The notes under the pieces: model-generated
What the model was told of the DNA's origin: nothing
Seen by the model: the letters and a program-made list of their open reading frames with translations, nothing else
The model's database searches: none
Translations under genes and position numbers: made by a program
Shown: piece after piece, positions 1 through 8,429 of the stretch
How the letters are laid out: each line of letters opens with the position of its first letter
Numbering within the stretch: position 1 is the stretch's first letter
Origin: Sheuella sp.
GTDB taxonomy: Bacteria; Pseudomonadota; Gammaproteobacteria; Burkholderiales; Burkholderiaceae_B
Assembly (NCBI GenBank): GCA_030650995.1
Contig: JAUSCY010000086.1
Location: forward strand, 1-64,000
Direction: 5' to 3'
DNA: 64,000 bases

Positions 1-170
1 TCAGAGACGATTTGTTCTCACCCACTCTCGGTGTTTCCTTGCAGGCACTATATCCGCTCTTTCTCGCAAGAATTTACGATCATTTCTCAAACGTTAAACA
101 GTTAAGTTATGCCGAATCAGAATCCCTATTATTCGATCAGGCATCACTCCTGAAAGAAAAGTACCATTAA
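1..170 (+). CDS. 3' end of an unidentified protein (partial)
   Basis: An open frame enters from the left edge and ends at a TAA at 168-170. It gives about 55 residues, beginning RDDLFSPTLGVSLQALYP and ending in SLLKEKYH. No start is visible because the gene begins outside the window. The tail is mixed hydrophobic and charged, with no motif I recognise, so no function is offered. It runs toward the acyltransferase on the opposite strand, whose stop is only about 60 bases away, so the two are convergent. Reading-frame length alone supports it; the frame could be fortuitous, although 55 codons without a stop in AT-rich DNA argues against chance. Confidence 0.5.
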   Translation, partial: RDDLFSPTLGVSLQALYPLFLARIYDHFSNVKQLSYAESESLLFDQASLLKEKYH

Positions 171-232
171 CAAAAAACGCGTTGCGAGTAAGTTTTTAAC
201 AATCACGCGGTGTAGGTGTTCAGTGTAGATGA

Positions 233-2119
233 TCACTTATCCAATATGGCATTCACCAAATTCTCAGATCCGGCTCTGGTTAGGTGACTCCTGTCAAAGG
301 CGGTGAGGCGCGGCCCATGGTCTGTCACTGCGATAGCCAGGCATCCCTGCTGTTTGCATACGAGGTCAAGCGCAGAGACAAAATCAATGCCCTGCTCGCG
401 GGCAAATTCTGCAAGCCGCTTGTCTGAATCCTTCAAAATAGAAAGCATTGGCATCGGAATAGGAGCATATAGCTCCTGATCAAAAGTGTGCATCGACTGC
501 AAGACCTCTCGTGGCAGACCTCGGGGCCAATTCGGCACATTACCGATCATCACAAACCGTACACCAGGAATCCACTCACGTATCTGCTTGATTGCTTTTG
601 CCGCTGAAAGCGGATCGCCAGCATATCCGAACCAGTTCGCTTCCAGATAAATAACACCCGGTTTGATACGTTGAATTTCTTCCATCACATTCTGATTCAG
701 AGAGATACAACCAGGACGTTCTTTCACACTCCAAAAAAGTGGTGGGCAGGATCCAGCAGTGTATTGATGGACAGCACCAAGGCGCTTCTTGAACCCCGTA
801 TACAGCGCCGCCGCATGTGAGTCACCCCACAGCATGACGGGTGCCTCCAAAGGTGAGGAGACTGCGCATTCACTGGCGTACTTATATGAAGAACTCTGTA
901 GTTGAATAAAACATCTGTCTCCACGGATGTCTTGCATAAAGGTTTTCATACTGTATGTGAATACCGGCTGATCTTTTGAAGATATGCGATACAGAAAACC
1001 GTCTCTGAGGTAGCCAGTTAATCCTATTGAAACAAAAAATACCATGCAAGCCAGCGCACAGATAAAGATCTGTTTTGTTGTGAATCTGTTTTTATCGCGA
1101 AACGGTGTTTCAATAAATTTCCAGCTCAGCCAGCCCAGCCCAAGCGCAACCATCAGCAGCACCGTCCTGGACAGCAATGTCAAATCATCAAACTGATATC
1201 TTGCAAAAGCAAATAACGGCTGGTGCCAAAGATATGCGCTGTAGCTGATCAGTCCAATACCAACCAAAGGTGTGACGCTCAATAGCCGGCCTGCGAAGGT
1301 AAGGCTTGAGGAAAACAATAAAATTAATACCGTCCCGGCAACAGGAATGATTGTCCATACACTCGGCCATAACATTTGCTCATTCATCAGAAATATGGAT
1401 GAAATGATCAGCACAAGCCCAAGTAGGCCCATGCATTCTGAAACGCCTCTGGATGATGGAAAACTTGAACTGGTATTTTTAAATGCTGCCCGTGAGACAG
1501 GGATCATTGCTCCAGCGAGTAACTCCCACGCACGAGAGGGTAACCAGTAAAAATTAAATACAGGCTGGTGAGTGCTGCCCCATTGAGCAAAAATAAGGCT
1601 CAGCACAGCAAGGCTGATCGTCAGCAACCACGCTAGTTTTGCATGAGCTTTCCATACCGCAAGCAAATACAAAGGAAAGAACAAGTAATACTGCTCTTCG
1701 ACTGCCAGGCTCCACGTGTGCAGAAAAGGTTTTAGATTCGCACTGATATCAAAATAATCACTTTCTCTCCAAAATAATACGTTAGAGACAAACAGTGGAA
1801 TCGCAAAGACCGATTTACAAAAGTCTTTGAAATCTGCGGGATTGATCATGATCAGCCATGCTAGTGGCAGGCAGATAAATATCAATGCAAAAAGAGCCGG
1901 CAAAATTCTTCTCGCCCGCCGGTCATAAAACTGGACCAGTGAAAATCTGCCAGCTTGCATCTGAGTCAGTATGATCTGGGTGATCAGATATCCACTGATC
2001 ACGAAAAACACATCAACACCGATAAAACCACCATAAAAAAGCGGTATTTTGGCGTGAAACAGCATGACGGCCAACACTGAGATAGCTCTGAGGCCATCAA
2101 TTTCTTTTCTGTACAACAT
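233..2119 (-). CDS. Acyltransferase-3/SGNH O-acetyltransferase (OafA/YrhL type)
   Basis: This is an inner-membrane O-acyltransferase of the OafA type, which moves acyl groups onto surface glycans such as O-antigen, capsule or peptidoglycan-linked sugars. The N-terminal ~350 residues carry the acyltransferase-3 signature (YRKEIDGLRAISVLAV at the start, then FFVISGYLI, RRARRILPA and HTWSLAVEEQYYLFFP) with about ten hydrophobic segments. The C-terminal ~230 residues are an SGNH hydrolase-like periplasmic domain with WGDSHA (Ser434) and a DRSH motif (Asp609, His612) forming the expected catalytic set. The length of 628 residues is normal for the fused family. The ATG at 2119 lies directly before the conserved YRKEIDGLRA. 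It is divergent from a second protein of the same architecture. The acceptor glycan cannot be told from sequence. Confidence 0.93.
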   Translation of the reverse strand: MLYRKEIDGLRAISVLAVMLFHAKIPLFYGGFIGVDVFFVISGYLITQIILTQMQAGRFSLVQFYDRRARRILPALFALIFICLPLAWLIMINPADFKDFCKSVFAIPLFVSNVLFWRESDYFDISANLKPFLHTWSLAVEEQYYLFFPLYLLAVWKAHAKLAWLLTISLAVLSLIFAQWGSTHQPVFNFYWLPSRAWELLAGAMIPVSRAAFKNTSSSFPSSRGVSECMGLLGLVLIISSIFLMNEQMLWPSVWTIIPVAGTVLILLFSSSLTFAGRLLSVTPLVGIGLISYSAYLWHQPLFAFARYQFDDLTLLSRTVLLMVALGLGWLSWKFIETPFRDKNRFTTKQIFICALACMVFFVSIGLTGYLRDGFLYRISSKDQPVFTYSMKTFMQDIRGDRCFIQLQSSSYKYASECAVSSPLEAPVMLWGDSHAAALYTGFKKRLGAVHQYTAGSCPPLFWSVKERPGCISLNQNVMEEIQRIKPGVIYLEANWFGYAGDPLSAAKAIKQIREWIPGVRFVMIGNVPNWPRGLPREVLQSMHTFDQELYAPIPMPMLSILKDSDKRLAEFAREQGIDFVSALDLVCKQQGCLAIAVTDHGPRLTAFDRSHLTRAGSENLVNAILDK

Positions 2120-2361
2120 TTAAGCCTTACGCTGCAATTCTGGGCAAATCAGGCATACGGCTGAATTTTGATGAATGCTTGATGGTGATGGCGTTAATTT
2201 TTACTTAATATCCAGTCACCTGATTAATTTTAGCTTGATAAATTATCAATATGACAATATTTTGACTATCAACAATAAATATAGAAAAGCTTCGCACATC
2301 AGATCGGACAAACAGATCAGCCTACAATCTGGAATTTGCTGATTTTTACAGAGTCGACACC
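2120..2361. promoter_or_regulatory. AT-rich divergent intergenic region with a 15-bp palindrome
   Basis: This spacer separates the two divergent acyltransferase genes and must hold both promoters. It contains a perfect palindrome, TTGATAA-A-TTATCAA, at 2235-2249, followed by TTGACT at 2262-2267. No well-spaced -10 element could be matched with confidence. The palindrome could be a repressor site or simply AT-rich promoter DNA. No open frame of note lies here apart from the upstream extension of the rightward acyltransferase. Confidence 0.35.
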
Positions 2362-4338
2362 ATTAGCACCTCACACATCCCCGATCACTACCGACCAGAT
2401 ATCGATGGTCTTCGTGCGCTCGCAATTCTCTTAGTCGTCGTGTATCACTACTTTGGCGTACTCGGTGGTTATATAGGGGTCGATATCTTTTTTGTGATCT
2501 CAGGCTATCTGATCTCTTTACAGATCATGACAGCCCTGGGCAAACAATCCTTCAGCCTGATCGAGTTCTACGCGAAACGCATCAGAAGGATCTTACCGGC
2601 ACTGGCTGTTGTAATTTGTTCCTGCTTACTTTTTGCATGGTTTTTTCTCTTTCCCACAGACTTTGTTTTACTTGGGAAACACAGTGCAGCGGGCATTCTT
2701 AATATTTCTAATTTAGTTCTTTGGTCTGAGTCTGGCTACTTTGACACGGCCTCTTCGCGCAAGCCTTTTTTACATTTCTGGTCACTAGGCATCGAAGAGC
2801 AGTTTTATCTCGTCTGGCCACTACTACTTATTTTGTTTTTTAAGATCAGACGGCACCTGCTGGCTTGTCTGGTGATACTGACGGCGACTTCATTCATGTT
2901 GAATATCATCGCGACATTTTCAGACCGTTCTTTTGCTTTTTACATGCCGTTCACCAGATTCTGGGAATTATCGTCCGGGGGCATACTCGCCTACTTTGTT
3001 GTGCAACGAACGGCCCAAACTAACAAGGGTACGCTGCGTACGCAGCGCTTCTGGTCTGACGATCATAAACTGTTGCCGATAATCGGTTTTGGCTTGATCA
3101 CACTAGCAACCGCAGTTCTTAATCATCAGTCGGCTTTTCCAGGTTACTGGGCCTTACTGCCCGTCGCAGGAACATGCCTGTTGATTGCACCTGCCACCGC
3201 ACACCCCAAAGCACTTAAGTTTCTATGTACAAAACCTGCACTTTTTATTGGCAGGATCAGCTTTAGCCTTTATCTCTGGCACTGGCCAATCCTGTTGTTG
3301 TCACAGTCCGCCGATCTCAAATCCCGTGCTGCCAAATTTATTGCTTTGGCAGCATGTTTTGTTCTTGCCTGGCTAACCTATCGTTATATCGAACAACCTT
3401 TCAGAGCAATCAAAATCACCAAAACAAATGCCAAAAAATTCATATGGCTTGGTGCGCTCGTCACAATAGCGATTGCAGTAGTAGGTGCTTTGATTACAAC
3501 GCGCTCTATTAAAAGAAGCTGGGATGAAACGCTCATCTCTAAAACCTATGATGTACCGATCATTGGTTGCGGCGTATTTGCTGATCTGGGGCGATCATTT
3601 AATCCAGAGCTCTTTGATCGCTGCGATAAAATTATTTATCCTGAAAATGCTACGGTCATGATGCTGGGAGACTCGCACTCTCAGGCGCTGTATCAGGGAC
3701 TTAAGCCTTTTCTGGATGCTCAGCACATCAATCTCATTGCCTATCCTGTTCTGGAATGCACTCCGCTATCACTGAATGACAAACGTCCACGTTGCGTTGA
3801 CTACAACAAATGGATTTACGGACAAATCCAGACAATAAAACCCGTTCTGGTCATTTTATTTGCTCACCACTTATTCAGAGCTAAAGATCCCTACTTCGGA
3901 GAATCTCTGGACTACCCTGGGCATCTGTGGAAAAAGGCTGGCGAACTGAAAGCCCAAGGCGTTAAAAACGTCTGGATCATAGGAGACATACCCAATTGGC
4001 AGGAGTCATTGCCACATGCAATGAATTTCAATTTCCTGAGACACGATCAAGCCGTTCCGCAACGGACGTATACCTACGTTGTAAAAGAATCGCTGGATAT
4101 GGATACGCGGATGCGATCCAAAGATAATAAAACAGGGGTTAAATATATTTCACTTAAAGATGCACTGTGCAACGAGCAAGGTTGCATGACGAACGTCGGA
4201 TCGCATTTCCCAGAGGACCTAATGGTAATGGATTACGGGCATCTGACCAAAAACGGTGCTACTTACATTTCTGAGCGTGTGCTCGGTGAAAACATCACAT
4301 CCCTACTGAAGAAAGCAAACACTCCGGAAAATGAATAA
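2362..4338 (+). CDS. Second acyltransferase-3/SGNH O-acetyltransferase; start codon non-canonical
   Basis: It has the same architecture as its divergent neighbour: an acyltransferase-3 membrane domain (RPDIDGLRALAILLVVVYHYF, FFVISGYLI, RIRRILPAL, HFWSLGIEEQFYLVWP) followed by an SGNH domain with GDSHS (Ser438 counted from 2362) and DYGH (Asp624, His627). The first in-frame GTG, at 2440, falls inside the first membrane helix and would delete the conserved RPDIDGLRA segment. The frame is open back to a stop at 2263, but holds no upstream ATG, GTG or TTG. ATT at 2362 gives an N-terminus of the usual length; CTG at 2329 is an alternative. The stop overlaps the start of the permease gene by 8 bases. 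Product identity is firm; the start is uncertain. Confidence 0.85.
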   Translation: MSTSHIPDHYRPDIDGLRALAILLVVVYHYFGVLGGYIGVDIFFVISGYLISLQIMTALGKQSFSLIEFYAKRIRRILPALAVVICSCLLFAWFFLFPTDFVLLGKHSAAGILNISNLVLWSESGYFDTASSRKPFLHFWSLGIEEQFYLVWPLLLILFFKIRRHLLACLVILTATSFMLNIIATFSDRSFAFYMPFTRFWELSSGGILAYFVVQRTAQTNKGTLRTQRFWSDDHKLLPIIGFGLITLATAVLNHQSAFPGYWALLPVAGTCLLIAPATAHPKALKFLCTKPALFIGRISFSLYLWHWPILLLSQSADLKSRAAKFIALAACFVLAWLTYRYIEQPFRAIKITKTNAKKFIWLGALVTIAIAVVGALITTRSIKRSWDETLISKTYDVPIIGCGVFADLGRSFNPELFDRCDKIIYPENATVMMLGDSHSQALYQGLKPFLDAQHINLIAYPVLECTPLSLNDKRPRCVDYNKWIYGQIQTIKPVLVILFAHHLFRAKDPYFGESLDYPGHLWKKAGELKAQGVKNVWIIGDIPNWQESLPHAMNFNFLRHDQAVPQRTYTYVVKESLDMDTRMRSKDNKTGVKYISLKDALCNEQGCMTNVGSHFPEDLMVMDYGHLTKNGATYISERVLGENITSLLKKANTPENE

Positions 4339-5797
4339 AAATTTAATCAGTCCACAGAAAGCAGAACAAACACTTCACAGAGGCCTTGGTCAGCGACAAA
4401 TCGAAATGATCGCCATTGGCGGCTGCATTGGAACCGGCCTTTTCATGGGGTCAGGTAAAACAATCTCCCTGGCGGGACCGGCGGTTATAGCAATTTATGC
4501 CCTGACAGGCATCATGCTTTATTTTGTGATGCGGGCAATGGGTGAATTGCTCTTGCACAATCTGGACTACAAATCATTTGTCGATTTTTCGCAGGACATA
4601 CTAGGTCCGTGGGCGGGGTTTTTTATTGGCTGGTCATACTGGCTTGCCTGGCTTGTTGCAGCTATCGCAGAAATCATCGCCATTACCAGCTACATGAACT
4701 TTTGGTGGCCTGAACTCTCACCGATCATCACCGCATTATGTACGATTGCATTATTACTGTTTATCAATTTAGTCAGCATCAAGGCTTTTGGCGAACTGGA
4801 GTTCTGGCTCGCGATCGTCAAGGTCATTGCGATTATTGGTTTGATTGCTATTGGTCTGTGGTTAGTGCTGTCTGGGTTTGTATCGCCAGAAGGTAACAAA
4901 GCCTCCGTTTCAAACCTATGGGAATATGGCGGAATACTTCCACACGGAACAGCAGGTGTGCTCGCAGGCTTACAGTCTACGATATTCGCTTTCGCGGGTA
5001 TGGAGATCATCGGAACAATGATGGCCGAGGCCAAACATCCAGAAAAAATGATCCCGGATGCAATTAAAAAAATTCCTTTCCGTATCCTCCTGTTTTATAT
5101 CGGCACTGTCACCGTACTGATGATGGTGACACCCTGGATTCATATCTCTGCTTCAAGTAGCCCCTTTGTTGGTATGTTTTCTCTGGTTGGCTTTGTCAGC
5201 GCAGCATCTATTGTGAATATGGTCGTCTTGAGCTCTGCGCTTTCATCCAGTAATAGCGGGATGTTCGCTACGTCAAGAATGATCTTTGGCCTGGCAAAGA
5301 TCAATAGCGCTCCAGCTTTTTTCGGAAAACTCTCCTCCAAGAGCATCCCAATCAATGCTGTTCTGCTCTCTACATTATTAATGCTGACCGTTGTTATCAT
5401 CCTGATGACGACGGACTCCCTGATGGAAGCTTTTGAGATAGTAGGTTCTGTTACAGCCCTGCTCTTTATCTTTGTATGGTCGATGATTTTGATAGCGTAT
5501 GTAGTGCATTGTCACCGGCGCCCTCAGGCACACCACGAATCAGCATTCAAAATGCCATTGAGCAATGTCATGCCCTATGTTGTATTTGTCTTTTTTATTA
5601 TTTCAATTTATGCCCTGTCGCTCGTGCGCACAACACGCATTGCCTTGTACATACTGCCCTTGTGGTTTGCAATATTAGGCCTGATGTTTTTCCTGATCAC
5701 CTATAAAAACTCCGGTTATAAACGGGCAAAAGTACTATTCAGAGAAAAAGTTGCAAATGAAAGAGTGCTTGCTGAGGACTACAAACGAGGAAAATAG
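4331..5797 (+). CDS. cycA: APC-family amino-acid permease, CycA-like (D-serine/D-alanine/glycine)
   Basis: A 488-residue secondary transporter of the amino-acid transporter (AAT) branch of the APC superfamily, with about twelve membrane helices. The signature IAIGGCIGTGLFMGSGKTIS near residue 30 is followed by MRAMGELLL, YKSF and GPWAGFF, and later by SANSG-like SSSNSGMFATSR. The pattern closely follows E. coli CycA, which imports D-serine, D-alanine and glycine by proton symport. The substrate is inferred from that resemblance; other small neutral amino acids are possible. The ATG overlaps the upstream acyltransferase by 8 bases, so the two are probably co-transcribed and translationally coupled, an unusual partnership. 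Confidence 0.85.
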   Translation: MNKNLISPQKAEQTLHRGLGQRQIEMIAIGGCIGTGLFMGSGKTISLAGPAVIAIYALTGIMLYFVMRAMGELLLHNLDYKSFVDFSQDILGPWAGFFIGWSYWLAWLVAAIAEIIAITSYMNFWWPELSPIITALCTIALLLFINLVSIKAFGELEFWLAIVKVIAIIGLIAIGLWLVLSGFVSPEGNKASVSNLWEYGGILPHGTAGVLAGLQSTIFAFAGMEIIGTMMAEAKHPEKMIPDAIKKIPFRILLFYIGTVTVLMMVTPWIHISASSSPFVGMFSLVGFVSAASIVNMVVLSSALSSSNSGMFATSRMIFGLAKINSAPAFFGKLSSKSIPINAVLLSTLLMLTVVIILMTTDSLMEAFEIVGSVTALLFIFVWSMILIAYVVHCHRRPQAHHESAFKMPLSNVMPYVVFVFFIISIYALSLVRTTRIALYILPLWFAILGLMFFLITYKNSGYKRAKVLFREKVANERVLAEDYKRGK

Positions 5798-5877
5798 TCA
5801 TTTATGTTTGCTATCCTCCTTTAGAATCAACAGATCATTGACCTGTATCAGTTCTATTTCCGCCTCTGGGGTATTTA

Positions 5878-6702
5878 ATGCTTTATTTGAAAAAAATATT
5901 AACAACTACTGTTGTTCTTGCAACATTAGGCTTGGTCCAGGGGTGCGCTCAGCCTGTTAAAACAAGTCAGCCGAAACCAGATTTCGGTTTGAAAGTGGAA
6001 CTCGAACCCGCAGCCCTGTCTATCGTCAAAGAAATGGGAAATCGCCTGGCTCGAGCCAAGTCACTCTCCTTTACAGCAACAGCCACCTATGAGAGCACTG
6101 CCAGGACGGGTCAGCCCCTGGCTTATATCAGCCAGATGGACGTATCCATGGTGCGGCCCAATCAGCTGAGCGTCATCACTCTGGGTGATGGACCTCGTTC
6201 AGAATTCTATTTCAACGGCCAAAACATGGTTGCCTATTCACCAGGCACCAATAACGTAGCAATTGCGAAAGCTCCTGATTCGATTAATGAAATGCTTAAA
6301 TTCGCGTTTCAAAAAGCCGATATCTATTTCCCATTCACAGATATGATTGTCTCAGATCCCTATGCAGGCATCACCAATAAACTAAAAATAGCTTTTGTAG
6401 TCGGTCAGTCCGTCATCATTGGAAATACAACAACTGACGTTGTGGCACTGGTCAACGACGACATGCAGGCACAGATCTGGATTGGCAGGGACGACAAACT
6501 ACCCCGATTACTGCGGGTAACGTTTTTTAATGAACCTGGAAATTTCCGCCATGTCGTGAGTTTTTCCAACTGGAAACTCAATCAGACTATCCCAGCTAAA
6601 ACCTTTACAAACCCTGCCATTGAAAAAGCGATCAAAATTGAGTTTGCCTCACCTAGTGCGCTGAGCCAGGCTGTCAACAACCAAGCAGGAAAAAAGCCAT
6701 GA
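5878..6702 (+). CDS. DUF2092-type envelope lipoprotein
   Basis: A 274-residue predicted lipoprotein. The N-terminus MLYLKKILTTTVVLATLGLV is a signal peptide ending at a lipobox-like VQGC, with Cys23 as the probable acylated residue. The mature part contains a LolA-like fold pattern typical of DUF2092: repeated amphipathic strands, MSMV-like MVRPNQLSV, GDGPRSEFYFNGQNMVAYSPG, then DDKLPRLLRVTF and FSNWKLN. DUF2092 proteins have no established biochemical role; a lipid- or lipoprotein-carrier fold is an inference. Its TGA overlaps the ATG of the glycine-rich gene by 4 bases, showing translational coupling with that secreted protein. Confidence 0.78.
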   Translation: MLYLKKILTTTVVLATLGLVQGCAQPVKTSQPKPDFGLKVELEPAALSIVKEMGNRLARAKSLSFTATATYESTARTGQPLAYISQMDVSMVRPNQLSVITLGDGPRSEFYFNGQNMVAYSPGTNNVAIAKAPDSINEMLKFAFQKADIYFPFTDMIVSDPYAGITNKLKIAFVVGQSVIIGNTTTDVVALVNDDMQAQIWIGRDDKLPRLLRVTFFNEPGNFRHVVSFSNWKLNQTIPAKTFTNPAIEKAIKIEFASPSALSQAVNNQAGKKP

Positions 6703-7340
6703 ACCAAAATAGAACGCTGAAACTATCCGGACTGATTACTAGCTTACTTATGCTCCTGTCGACAGGGCAGGCCTCTGCCTACATGCACTCAAATTCCTTT
6801 GGTGGTCATACTGTCAGCAATGGTAACGGCAGCTGGGCGCATGAAGGTGCGCGCGGAGGCACTGCGTCCGGAAGTGACGGATCCTGGAGTGCGCATGGCG
6901 CAAATGGCGGTTCTGCTTATGGATATCATGGTGCGGATGGTGGCGCATGGCACGCTACGGGTGCAAACGGCGCAACAGCTTACGGAGCTTCATACAATGG
7001 TTACCATCCACCAACGGTAGTAAACACCTACGGGGCTGGCTGCTATAACTGCGGTGGCTGGAATGCCGGGGCAGCCGCAGTCACAGGGATGGCAGTAGGC
7101 GTTGCTGTCGGTGCCAGCGCAGCGAATGCCCAGGCTGCCAATGCCTACGCCGCCGGTGTCGCGACGGGAGCAAGTATGGCGCCTGTTTATATGGTCAACA
7201 GCGTCTATCCCGTATTGCCAGGCAGCTGTGCCTACACACCCGTTAATGGCGTGACACTTTACCAGTGTGGCGCGGTCTGGTTTACGCCTTTTTATGGTGC
7301 CAATGGCGTGAACTATCGTGTGGTCAACTCGCCCTATTAA
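6699..7340 (+). CDS. Secreted glycine/alanine-rich repeat protein
   Basis: A 213-residue protein with a Sec signal peptide (MNQNRTLKLSGLITSLLMLL, cleavage probably after ASA near residue 27). Residues ~38-100 contain three degenerate units of about 18 residues built as G-S/G-x-W-x-x-x-G-A-x-G-G/A-x-A-x-G (GSWAHEGARGGTASG, GSWSAHGANGGSAYG, GAWHATGANGATAYG). A hydrophobic Gly/Ala stretch follows (MAVGVAVGASAANAQAAN), reminiscent of glycine-zipper membrane segments. The C-terminal module has paired cysteines (GSCAYTPVNGVTLYQCG) and ends YGANGVNYRVVNSPY. No enzymatic motif is present. The 4-base overlap with the DUF2092 lipoprotein suggests the two form a functional pair in the periplasm or outer membrane. 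The exact role is unknown. Confidence 0.72.
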   Translation: MNQNRTLKLSGLITSLLMLLSTGQASAYMHSNSFGGHTVSNGNGSWAHEGARGGTASGSDGSWSAHGANGGSAYGYHGADGGAWHATGANGATAYGASYNGYHPPTVVNTYGAGCYNCGGWNAGAAAVTGMAVGVAVGASAANAQAANAYAAGVATGASMAPVYMVNSVYPVLPGSCAYTPVNGVTLYQCGAVWFTPFYGANGVNYRVVNSPY

Positions 7341-7367
7341 CTCAAACTTCCTATCGGAAAAGTGCCA

Positions 7368-8396
7368 ATGATTCCTTACCCTGAAGGTATCCTGCAAACT
7401 TCACTCATGGCGATCTTGTTGATCGCCGCCGTGATCAATGCCGTATATCAGGCCGAAATCATTGCGCACAAAACTGGTGAACCTTTTGGCACATTGATTC
7501 TGGCAGTCTCCGTCACCATTATTGAAGTAGCACTGATTGTATCGATCATGCTGTCAGCCAAAAGCGGGGGGGAACTGATTGCCAGAGACTCAGTCTTTGC
7601 AGCCATCATGATCATTATGAATGGCATTATTGGACTGTCCATCTTTCTGGGAGGCCTTAAACACCGGGAACTCTCTTTCAGGATTGAGGGGACGAATTCT
7701 GGTCTTGCCGTACTGATTGCGCTCGCGATACTGACCCTGGTGATGCCCAATTTCACATCTACGCCTGGCCCGACCTTTACCAACAGCCAATTGATTCTAG
7801 CTGGAGTGTTGTCTTTAATTTTGTATGGAACATTTGTTTTTATACAGACCATACGCCATAGAAGTTATTTTCTACCGCACACGTCTGAGGACCACTCCGA
7901 CTCGAATAGCACAGTCAATACTGATGCCGCTCTGCCGTCTAATCTGAAAACATTTTTCAGCTTGGTCCTTCTGCTTGTTTCACTCGTTGCAGTGGTATTA
8001 CTCGCTAAAGCCCTAAGCCCCTCCATCGAGGCAGCGATAGAAAGTGCAGGTGCTCCCAGAGCAGTAGTGGGCATAGTGATCGCCTTGCTGGTACTCTTGC
8101 CCGAGGGTGTCTCAGCGGTCAAAGCGGCCTTGAATAACCGCTTGCAAACTAGTTTGAACCTGTCTATTGGTTCGGCCCTGGCAAGCATTAGTCTGACAAT
8201 TCCAGCTGTAGCGATCGTTGCAATTGTTTTCGACTTACCAATCAGCTTAGGTGTGAACGCGCTCGGGATGACGTTTTTATGTCTGACGTTCTTTTTAAGT
8301 ATTCTGACCATTGCAATTGGCAGAACAACAGTCCTGCAAGGCGCCGTGCATCTTGTCGTCTTTGCCGCATACCTTTTCTTAAGCCTTGTTCCGTGA
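7368..8396 (+). CDS. CaCA-type Ca2+(K+/Na+)/H+ antiporter, ChaA-like
   Basis: A 342-residue membrane protein with two homologous halves. The first carries GEPFGTLILAVSVTIIEVALI and the second VIALLVLLPEGVSAVKAALNNR; each contains the acidic alpha-repeat residue (Glu) that binds the cation in the CaCA superfamily. About ten helices are visible, with a polar loop (HTSEDHSDSNSTVNTD) joining the halves. ChaA-family members exchange Ca2+, Na+ or K+ for protons; the ion here is not determined by sequence. ATG at 7368 is preferred over the GTG at 7362, because the GGAAAA at 7356 is correctly spaced only from the ATG. It lies downstream of the lipoprotein/repeat-protein pair on the same strand. Confidence 0.85.
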   Translation: MIPYPEGILQTSLMAILLIAAVINAVYQAEIIAHKTGEPFGTLILAVSVTIIEVALIVSIMLSAKSGGELIARDSVFAAIMIIMNGIIGLSIFLGGLKHRELSFRIEGTNSGLAVLIALAILTLVMPNFTSTPGPTFTNSQLILAGVLSLILYGTFVFIQTIRHRSYFLPHTSEDHSDSNSTVNTDAALPSNLKTFFSLVLLLVSLVAVVLLAKALSPSIEAAIESAGAPRAVVGIVIALLVLLPEGVSAVKAALNNRLQTSLNLSIGSALASISLTIPAVAIVAIVFDLPISLGVNALGMTFLCLTFFLSILTIAIGRTTVLQGAVHLVVFAAYLFLSLVP

Positions 8397-8429
8397 ACAC
8401 GGCCGTCGACTGACAAGGCATTCTAAAAA

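Noticed and set aside
171-232. Weak AAAAAC...GTTTTT pairing as a terminator between the first two genes
   Set aside because: Only six A/T-rich pairs around a long interior, too weak to call.
6815-7000. DNA tandem repeat or satellite within the glycine-rich gene
   Set aside because: The repeats are at protein level (Gly/Trp/Ala pattern) with diverged codons, so they are coding repeats, not a satellite or CRISPR-like array.
6990-7397. 135-residue open frame on the opposite strand of the repeat-protein gene
   Set aside because: It is a shadow of the high-GC repeat coding region with no ribosome site or recognisable motif.
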